Source of the DNA: Tetradesmus obliquus
Taxonomy: Eukaryota; Chlorophyta; Chlorophyceae; Sphaeropleales; Scenedesmaceae
Assembly: GCA_030272155.1 (NCBI GenBank)
Contig: CP126192.1
Span: 1,150,501-1,214,500, forward strand
DNA length: 64,000 nt
Reading direction: 5' to 3'
The translations under genes and the position numbers were made by a program. This document shows, piece after piece, positions 56,701 through 64,000 of this stretch. Within the stretch, counting starts at the first letter, position 1. Each line of letters starts with the position of its first letter. Below the pieces are notes generated by a model, which was given only the letters and a program-made list of their open reading frames with translations, made no database searches and had not been told where the DNA came from.

Positions 56701-56938
56701 GCAGCTGGCGCGCGTGCTTGCGGGGCTGCGGGCGCAGCAGATGCTGGCAAGCCCGCCAGGCAGGCGCGCCAGGCAGGGCGACGCAGCCATGGATGCAGCA
56801 TCAGCGGGCAGTCGGGGTGCCCTTGGTGTGGCTGACGCGTTGTCCACCTGGCCGTGGCTGGCTGATGCTGTGCGTGTGACGTGGCCCGACAGCCGGGCAG
56901 CAGAGCAGGCGCTGAGGGCACTCAGCGGAGGCAGCTGA
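53753..56938 (+). CDS. OPR/FASTK-like helical-repeat organelle protein (single exon)
   Basis: An uninterrupted frame (1061 residues from the ATG at 53753; 1120 from 53576). MQSLERAVTSVQSLPAISSR followed by 'LRLPALPVSC' looks like an organelle presequence. After a Gln-rich linker, the C-terminal half is a series of about 35-residue helical repeats with the cores 'LSMLLWALGSWRLPLHPP', 'LAVQLWALARLGLCPPPAWL', 'TAMAAWALASLGVAPPGDWL', 'LPPLLWALARLRYRPQLRV', 'LALLLWAPAALGLAPRSGWV' and 'LVLLLWGSVQLGQAPPASWM'. The L-WAL-x-x-LG..P pattern is that of green-algal octotricopeptide/FASTK-like RNA-binding proteins, which mature or stabilise chloroplast and mitochondrial transcripts. I see no C-terminal RAP domain. 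Unlike its neighbours it has no intron. Confidence 0.7.
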   Translation: MQSLERAVTSVQSLPAISSRRHLVPRAHLRLPALPVSCAASGAAGPGECSGTVAGAAAAGAVMLPGAARAAKFNVQQPHIQEAAAAQQHNTPLQPPFGQSSSAEDSVAAAAAGQPQRAQPAVGSTGGSRASKLTPQQQIRARLRRLQSKLQQQQQQQQQHQVLHDAAPPEQAWEGQGTVKALGPLLALLQRQHLQPLVPAEAFEAGQAAAAAASRVDRKLTSMLADCTSWQDVAAVLAAADSTGRLNSVHVAAAAATLARLAAAERAAAAAAAPADGGTAAGEALVLRGVVPQSKQQRLRICVVRKAVAAAVAAGWRSRWHPADSQPAAVFSPTAADVHGDAQRRSGASATPWDDQEAAEQAAAAGSSSFSIDARQHLLEQLCAAVAAAWPGMSPASMTGAAWSLAVLGEALPEGALPSVAGSLLTMATALQQAEQGAAAGQHSSSSSSSGVQPGRAGVNTAELPRQLVVLLWSLARMGIEPQELQPAHGVQQQQQQQQQQQQAAGGSSAVYAVLRALLPVLPSLSFQGLSMLLWALGSWRLPLHPPAAPAAAASAAPAEEALLAATAGALQAGAATGSAQGLAVQLWALARLGLCPPPAWLAAWLAAMWAALPAARSHDTAMAAWALASLGVAPPGDWLAALCGRAGALAGRLGPQELPPLLWALARLRYRPQLRVAQALLLRGQALAAAGQLSPQGLALLLWAPAALGLAPRSGWVDALLAAACGYLPLFRAREASALLVGLVRLGHIPGEAWLREWWQHTAGMLPYAHGRQLVLLLWGSVQLGQAPPASWMYAWQAATVRAMAAGQVSSQGYGIMWAALQQLELELPPAWLGVYWHASSSPAALAGLDCLAAERSLAGLAAVAGRLPEGLAPPRQWAAAFLAASLQLLPRANMDNLAGLLAAAGQLQLALPQPWLAAAMARLAELLAAQGIVSTCRTAAGSSSSNNSDSSSLRSRGQSAGVRAHLSLSLAARLQRRRLAVQLARVLAGLRAQQMLASPPGRRARQGDAAMDAASAGSRGALGVADALSTWPWLADAVRVTWPDSRAAEQALRALSGGS

Positions 56939-59488
56939 TGCGCAGCTGATGCCACGCACCTGCCACAATCAGCGTGATTTACGAGTACAAGCTGCCACGG
57001 CGCGCATGCTACTGGTACAGTTTTGACACCTGGAGCTGACTGCACATGCTGCAGCACAGGAGCGGAAGGTGAGCTGGCAGGAGGGCAGCACGTGCAGGCA
57101 CGCATGCTGCAGGGTTCTTTTCACGTCATGCATATAATGCCATGCGACATGTGCAAAGCAGCTGCAGCGCGGACGGTCCATCCTCAACCAGTGCGGGTTA
57201 CGGCAGGTTGGTGCAGTGCAGCTTGCTTGGTTGCACAGCGGAAGTGGTGGTGCGGCACAAGCATCACACATCGAACTGACACTGCTTTGTCTGGCACAGC
57301 AAGCTGCAAGTCCCCGCCCACGGGGCCTGCCATACGGACACATCTTCTCAGCATCGGCCCCGCTCTGCACCCTGGCTGCGTGCCTGCAGGACTTCCAGGG
57401 CGCTGGCCAAGCAGGGCGGCAGCAGCGGCTGGCGGGGCGCCCAGCCAGCAGCTGGTCCAGCTGCCTGCGGAGGAGCACGCTTGGCGCAGGTTGCAGGCGC
57501 ACGCTCACAGGTGGAGGTGTGCTGCTCAGCAGCGCTAGGCACTCGCTGGGCGCGGGCCCAACTGGCTGCACACCAGCATGGCCTGCAATACATCTGCAAG
57601 GTTGTGGCCCGTTTCTTGTGATGTCCGTTGCTTCTTTTTGAAGTTTACGGGTGCACGTGCGCTTTGGCAGCTGCATGCATCAGTGCAGCATCGTTCTTTG
57701 TGGCGGATCTGTCACACTCTGGAGTGTGCTGCCAGCACCCTCTGCAAGTGCTGGCGGCTAGCACGTGCATCTTGTGTTGCCACGGCTGCTGTGACGTACA
57801 CCAGGTTTGTTTCAGGAACAAGTCATCACAGCTTCTGGTCGCGTATGGGGTTTCGCGTATGGGTTTTTCGTTTACGTTGGCGAATATGTATGTCGACGTC
57901 AGCAGTATAGTAGACAGCTGTTTTGGTTTCAGACGGTTGGAGCGCCAGCAGGCGGCATGCAGCCCTGCTGCAGTGTAGCACTGTGCTGTTCATATCTTCG
58001 GTACAGCCATGGCCGTGAGGTTCTGCATGTAATCTGTTCAGCCTTGGTTCAGGCAGAGCAAGCCTCTCCTGAAGCAGCAGCATTTGCTATGTAACCGTTA
58101 CATATGCTGGTGACCCAGCCCAGCATGGCAGCATGCATGGCTGCCACGCAGTGTAGGCCCTGCACTGCAGGGTGAGGTGCAAGTCAGATCGGAGTTCTGT
58201 GTAGCACCAGCCAAAGCCTGGTCTAATGTTACAGACAAGTACAATGCACTGCTTGGCAAGCAGCAGCAAGAATGAGCTCCAGCTGAGCTCAGTGCCGCAG
58301 TGCCGATGTCAGCCCAGCAGCTATAGCACAAGCTGCAGCACCCTGGTGTTGTTATGGTTGCAGGTAATACTAGACGACGTAGGAGCAGAAGCAGGAGCTG
58401 CACATGCTAATCTGAGGTTCAGCAGCCACGGTGGCCTTTCGGGGGACCGCTTCTTGCCATGTGAGTGCGCATTATGTTGCATGATGCTGATGCTTGTAAT
58501 GAATGCAATTCGGCAACTTTCCTTATATAGCACCCTAGGCCTAACTGGCAAGCACAGCAGTTGGCTGCCAGGAGGCTCTCCTTCCTGCTGCTTCAAAGCC
58601 AGCACAGCCAGTCACAGCAGCAACGAGCTGCTGACAGTACAACAGTAGCGATGCTTGCTGCCTTGCTGCTCAGGCTCTGGACTCAAAGGCTGCGGCAAAG
58701 TTCCTGCGGCATGCTAGTAGCACTGAAACTGCACGTGTACCAACAGCAGCATAAGCAACCAACCATGCTGCAGCAGCCATTAGCTGAGCTTGCTGCTGTA
58801 ACAACAACCACCTTGCCACCTGTACACTTCATACGACCATGTCAGCCTTGCAGAGGGCAGCGCTGCGGGTCAAGCAGGGGCCACCCACTGGGTGTCGGCA
58901 ACTGCCGTGCTCCCTGGCAGACCAGACACAGTACCAACGGCGGGGAAGGTCAGCGTCACAGTGGTGACAGCATGTCACCAAAATGTGTGTGCGCTGCGCA
59001 GCCTTTTGAGTTGCAAAGCTGTCAGCAGAAGCATTTACGCAGAGCCTTGAAGGCCCATGCTCATAGAACTCTGTGGCACGGGGCGCACACAACATAGTAC
59101 AACGCTCCACAAACTGGCACAAGGGCTGCACCACCTCAAAAGAGAATATTGTATACATATGAAGCAGACACCACCAGTTTCTTCATTGACAGAAGGAGAA
59201 ATGAAAACGAGAAGAACAATAAAGCCCTGACTCAACGACACACAGCTGCTGCAGAAAACAGCTGCAGAGCAGAGCCGCAGAGTAGTCCGCTGGCCGCCCC
59301 AAGCTGGGGCCTTGGCAAGGCGGCAGCGCTGCAGCTGGGCGCCACGGCCGGTGGCAGCCTCTGCTGCTGGCGTCCGTGACCATGGCTGCTGCTGACGCCA
59401 TGAGGGCTGCCACATGTATTTGTTGTGCATGGCTGGTGCCCGGGCTCCCCAACTCTCACTTGCGCCGGCTGTGCTGCCTGGCAGCTGC
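56939..59488. other. Spacer between convergent genes; isolated exon-like pieces
   Basis: A plus-strand segment at about 58364-58460 reads VILDDVGAEAGAAHANLRFS, then SHGGLSGDRFLP, between CAG and GTGAGT and looks like a true exon. I found no partner. A minus-strand frame at 57384-57600 ('PPVSVRLQPAPSVLLRRQLD') is another candidate. Otherwise nothing is supported. Confidence 0.3.
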
Positions 59489-61326
59489 CTATGCGTTCCA
59501 GTACTTGTACGTGCTGACTGCTGCCGACAGCAGGCCTGCACAGCTGAGCGCCACTGGGTGGTTGAAGCCCCGCACACGGCCCTCTGCAGCAGCAGCCACG
59601 GCGGCAGCAGCAGATCAGCAGACATCTGCATGATGCCGGCTGCCACCTGCCCTGCTGCTGCCTGGCTTGCACGCAGCTGCTGCAAGGCGTCCTTTGCACG
59701 TGCTGTGCCACATGAGCGACTGTGCAGGAAGACGAGCATGCTCAGTGTAAACCTTCTGCATTATGCATGCCAGCCGACATGCATGCCAGCTGCAGCAACC
59801 CACACAGCCATCCCCCGGGCCCCCCCCCCACCTGTGATGTCGTTGATGGCTGTCATGCTGTCGGCCAGGTCCTGGCAGATCAGCGCCAGACGCAGCAGGC
59901 GCGCCGAGCGGAGCAGCTGCAGCTGCCGCAGCAGGCCGCCGTCGATGCACTGCTTGTCCTGCTCGTCCTGCAGCAGCAAGCGCAGCAGCCGGCCAATGTG
60001 AGCAGAGCGTTCGTAGTACTGTCTAGTCTGCCAGCAACAGCAGCAGGCAGTCACACACAGCCACAGCACGGCAGCCCAGTCACCAGGCCACCGCCTGCAC
60101 AGCGCCCCACCTTCATGAGTGCTTCTAGTTTGCGTGCCAGCGCCGCCTCCTGTATGTTGAGCTGCTGCAGCTTGTGGCATGACAGCGCGATGCTGCCCAT
60201 GTAGCCCAGCACCTCGGCCCATGCGCTGGCCTTGGCCACTGCCTTCTCCTGGTGCTTGGGCAGGAAGCCCGCCTTCATCAGCCTGGCAGGGGGCAGGCGG
60301 CAGGAGGTGGCAGGGAGCAGGGCACGCACGTGGGTGAGCCTGGCTGTGAGGCTGCGTGAAGCGGAAGCTGGCATGTGAGCGTATGTGCAGCTGCTGGGGC
60401 GTGCTCCCAGGACGGCGCCATACTGCCTGACGCTCAGCCGCCCGTTCCCACCAGGCCCTGGTTTGCCATGCTGTTCGGCTACAGTGCTGCATTGTGCTGC
60501 GAGTCTACCCAACCACTCAGCAACCACAGTACAAAGCTGAATGCACGGCACCACGCTAGCAGCTGCTGCCCATATGCTGCAGCCCTCTGGCCTCACTCGG
60601 CCTTGCCCCGCTGCCCCCCCTCACCACAGGAACTGGTCCAGGAAGTAGTAGGTGCCCTCGCCCGCGTATGCCACCAGCTGCAGCAGCGCCAGGCTGCTGC
60701 AGCGCAGGCGCATGCGCCGCAGCGAGTCCACGCCCTGCAGGAACTTGCCCAGCCGGTACGCCTTCCTGCAGCCGGGCCGGCGCGCACACGCAGAGTGCAT
60801 GCGCGACACGTTGAGTGCAGCGGAAGAGGCCCCCACCAACATGACAAACCAATACCTGACGTGCATCACTGTGCAGCAGCTGCTTAGGGCGTTCAGATTG
60901 GCTGTGCTGCGCTGTGAATGGTTTGTTGCAGGCGGCTGCATTGCTAGCAAGCATGGCTGTACTCCACAACACTGCGGATAACATGGGCGCTGGCAATGCG
61001 CTCCGCTTATGGTGTTGTGCCTGCGAGGCCGGCCCACCTGCTGGTGCCCACACTAGATTGCAGTGCATCGAAGCGTTTTCTGGTGTCACTGCCTGGTGGG
61101 CTGACTGCTGCTATGAGGCGCGAAGTGTAGCGCACTATTTTCAGTGTCTGGCAGCAGCAGCAGCAGCAGCAGCAGAAGAAGAAGGACAAGTGACAGCATT
61201 CTGTGAGCAGCAACGAAACAAGCAGCTGCCGGCCAAGTAGATATAGGCACTCTTCCATACCTTGTCGATTCCTTCACGCTTTTGTAGAAATGCTATTGTC
61301 TTGTCGAGAGTGTCGCCTTTACTCAT
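59489..61326 (-). CDS. PEX11: Peroxisomal membrane protein PEX11
   Basis: Six exons in phase: 61326-61261, 61147-61038, 60765-60625, 60282-60111, 60027-59832 and 59583-59489 (259 residues, normal for the family). PEX11 elongates and tubulates peroxisome membranes before fission. Landmarks: '[20 protein letters not shown]' and '[12 protein letters not shown]' at the N-terminus, the amphipathic helix region '[17 protein letters not shown]', '[20 protein letters not shown]', '[20 protein letters not shown]' and the C-terminal membrane segment '[20 protein letters not shown]' ending in WNA. The ends match the family, with both termini expected to face the cytosol. Exon 2 is preceded by a (CTG)n-CCAG acceptor and exon 6 by CTGCTGCTGCAG. 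Confidence 0.92.
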
Positions 61327-62381
61327 CGTTGCTGCTGCAGCTCTAGCTTCTCCAGTTCTAGCTACTGATCAGCACAGCCATCAACAATGAACATGATTAT
61401 GAGCTCGAGAAATCAACACAGCAACAGTATTACGGGTGCAGAACAGTGACGGATGCTCACAGAACTTCCGCTATCAGCTGAAAGAAGCGTGAATGCGTTG
61501 AAGTTTGGTTCCGAACCACACTTGTGGGCGGAATGAGAGCAATAGCAGTGAAATGTCGTTGGCCTAACGGAGCGTTTACGTGATGTTAGGTCTTTGTGAC
61601 AAATTCTACATGTGAACATTTGTCAACGGGTGATGCCTGCAAAGAGTCGCCTAATTTGCGTTGCTGCAGAATATCTTCAACGCTTGATAGAGTTTGGTTA
61701 AATATCTGCAAGCCGTGGCGCGTCACACTGTGTTGCAAGTCATCTGGCGGTGTGTTGCATGCCTGCATGTGCCACATGAGTTCGGAACCCTCATTCCTGC
61801 TAGCTGCCCCTGCGGTAGGCATGCTGGCGCGAGAGGCACACTCGCAATCACAACTTATGTATAACAAACGCTAGGAAACTGGTGCGGTCGGCTAACCGGC
61901 TCATGAGAATAGCGGAGAACTCACTGTCTGGCAAACAGCGTCAACAACAGCTGGACCCAGCAGCAACTGATACTTGTTGAGCAACAGCAGCATATGAGCT
62001 TAAGCAAACTAGTATGACGAGACGGTGCTGATTTGCGGATGTTGACTGTCAGCTCCCCTCTGTAGTGGGGTGACTTCCAGGCTGCAGGTCCTGGCACAGG
62101 ACCAAGGTTTCAAGGACGATGCGGTGCTATGTCACCCTGGTTGCCTCTACCATTGGTCGAGTCAGTTTGAAAGGTTATTGCTTGATTCGTGCAACCGCAC
62201 GCACATGCTTGCGTTGTTTGTCGTTTTGATGGACATTTGGCAGAACGATCTGCAAGCAGCGACTCGTGTTCTGATCCCTGCATGCAGCACTTATGACTTT
62301 GTAAATATGTAAAGGATCACGCGTGGCATCGAACGGATCACGTGTTGCTGCGGACAGAGGGCAATCAGCACGGGAGGCAGC
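61327..62381. other. Shared upstream region of divergent PEX11 and unknown gene
   Basis: About 1.05 kb, AT-richer than average. No gene is supported on either strand. Confidence 0.35.
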
Positions 62382-62946
62382 ATGACAGCAGCACTGTACA
62401 GTGCACACGTGTGCCCAGATGATGTGTTTAATCCCTGTGATTGGGCAGAGGCTGATCTGGCACCTGAGGTCGTACAGCCGGTTCAGAAGCTGCACCAATA
62501 CTCGCAGCAGCCGTATGATGGGGTTTGGCGCTTCAAAGGGCCACCTATGAGCAAGGTGCGCCGTGGGTTGACGTTGCTGACGGGGCTGCACAGGGCCATG
62601 ATGTGGTCGGCTGCAACAGTAGTTAATTGGAAAACTGCACATTATAGTGCACATCAACTTAGCTCCTGTGATCATGGGGCATGACAAGGATCCTCATCGA
62701 CAAATGCTTCCCTGTGAGCCTGTGGCTACGGCGGGTGCTGCTGCAGTTGTGTTACTGTTAACAGTCAACGATGCTGCTGCTGTAGGCTGAGGTGCTTAGT
62801 CACTATGGCGACAGGCCTGGCTTCCTGCAGAAGGGCATCACCAACCCGCAGGAAATGCTGGCTGCTGTGAAGGCCTGCAATCAGACCCAGGTGCGCAGCG
62901 TGCATCACGCTGCACTGCGCGCAACAGTAAGCTGTGGCAGCTGCAA

Positions 62947-62983
<37 letters not shown>

Positions 62984-64000
62984 CCGTCATGTGTTATTTC
63001 TTCTTGCAGCGCAACGCGACAAAGCTGCAGCCAAAGCCGCTACACCATCTCAAAGTGGTGTACCCATGTATGGTGTGCGGTGCTTGGCCTAGGCCTGCCG
63101 CAGCCAGCCACATTGGCAGCCTGGTGCTGCCACCGCAGCTGCTGCTGCCTTCTGCTTGTATGTGACACTGCACCTGAACAGGCACGAGCATACCAGTCAT
63201 GCATACCGAATCTGCTGCTCCGTTGCCGACCTGCAGCCCCAGCAGGTGCCGCTGTTCAACTTCAGGGGCCTGGCCATGCACGACCAGGATGCAGCAAACG
63301 GGGACAACGCCTTTGAGGTGGGCGCGTGCATGTGTGAGGCTGCTACACCAACAGGCGTGCCTCTTTGTCTGCTGCTCACACTTGTAGGCACGTGTTCAGC
63401 AGCACCGTCACAACTTGCCAAGCACATTGTATTGCTCTGTTGGACAGCCACGCACAGCAGGCACAGGTACGCTGAGCTATGCCGTGCTCTGGCATGGCCA
63501 CAGCTGACAGTGGTGAGCTGTATCAGTGGTGAGCTGTATCATGGATGGGTGCTGCAACGCATGCCTGCTTTTGCCGCCGGCCGCATAACAACGGTCCCTT
63601 TGCCACAGCACCAGCGTCAGCACTCTGCTGCTGGCGTTCTTTTGTTGTCAGCAGTTTCAAGTAACGCATCCACATTCCAATGGGATTGCTGCGCTGCCGC
63701 TGTGTGTGTGTGGTGTTGGTTATTGCCACCTTATGCCAGGTGTCGCTGGGCGAATTTGTGCTGATGCGCTTGGAGGGCCCTGACAGCGTCCAGTGCCGGC
63801 CTGGGCGGGTGGAGGAGATTTTCATGAACGTTGCGGTGAGAGCCCGCACGCACAACTTTACTCTGAAAGCTGCTGACAAGTCATATGCCATGGGTCAGCT
63901 GTGTGCCCTGCTTCCCCCAGCTTGCCCGCTCAGCTGCACGTTTCATCAGTCACTATGGTGTGTCGGTTGCGTGGTGCGTCGCATTCCGCACACAGTGACT
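62382..64000 (+). CDS. Unknown protein, 5' part (runs off the window)
   Basis: Five exons, all phase 0: 62382-62555, 62786-62890, 63010-63072, 63237-63317 and 63740-63835; the next exon lies beyond or near the window end. Start MTAALYSAHVCPDDVFNPCD, then 'HQYSQQPYDGVWRFKGPPMS', 'EVLSHYGDRPGFLQKGITNP', 'LHHLKVVYPCM', 'VPLFNFRGLAMHDQDAANGD' and 'VSLGEFVLMRLEGPDSVQCR/PGRVEEIFMNVA'. The last piece, a short strand-rich 'GEFVLM...GRVEEIF', resembles the opening of a BAH-type module, but that is only an impression. No family recognised. The (CAG)n run at 62948-62982 falls in intron 2. Confidence 0.45.

Noticed and set aside
56969..57676. 235-codon minus-strand frame downstream of the OPR-like gene
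   Set aside because: Cys/Arg/Pro-rich composition typical of a shadow frame in GC-rich DNA; only a short internal part looks exon-like and could not be joined.

Overview
This window is nuclear DNA of a unicellular green alga (Chlorophyta; the style fits Chlamydomonadales or Sphaeropleales). The evidence is indirect. It is GC-rich, and genes are cut into short exons by introns of roughly 100-400 bp with GTGAGY/GTGCGY donors and CTGCAG acceptors. CAG/CTG triplet runs are everywhere, coding for poly-Gln, poly-Ala or poly-Ser and often sitting just before acceptors. The gene set is eukaryotic and plant-like: TAP46, PEX11, S40/DUF584, starch-binding CBM20 and an OPR-like organelle protein. All gene models are ab initio. 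I joined exons by hand, requiring matching splice phase and family resemblance. No search was run.

Layout. 0-3 kb: a divergent pair, an AATF/Bfr2-like ribosome-biogenesis factor (-, truncated by the window) and TAP46, the PP2A regulatory subunit (+). 4.3-6.3 kb: unknown multi-exon gene (-). 7.2-13.1 kb: large glutamine-rich protein with a possible ULP1-type SUMO-peptidase core (+). 14.5-15.6 kb: unknown gene (-). 16.7-20.2 kb: inositol polyphosphate 5-phosphatase ending in a CaaX box (+). 21.2-27.1 kb: FAD-dependent oxidoreductase (-) whose locus carries several complete or decayed tandem copies of its own exons. 28.3-31.0 kb: segment bounded by 47-bp perfect inverted repeats beginning CACTA, with a CCC/CCC flank, like a non-autonomous CACTA transposon. 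31.1-36.3 kb: tandem pair of chloroplast-type genes (+). The second is a CBM20 starch-binding protein. The first appears to have lost the CBM20 core and ends in a CaaX motif. 39.4-41.8 kb: TK1-type thymidine kinase with a long N-terminal extension (-). 43.2-44.1 kb: terminal exon of an unknown gene (+). 47.3-48.6 kb: S40/DUF584 protein (-). 50.2-53.0 kb: PQ-loop vacuolar amino-acid transporter (-). 53.8-56.9 kb: intronless OPR/FASTK-like repeat protein with an organelle presequence (+). 59.5-61.3 kb: PEX11 (-). 62.4 kb to the end: unknown gene (+) running off the window.

The genes are an ordinary housekeeping mix and do not form a cluster or pathway. The most unusual structure lies between 21 and 36 kb: repeated exons, a CACTA-like inverted repeat, tandem gene duplication with domain loss, and several minisatellites.
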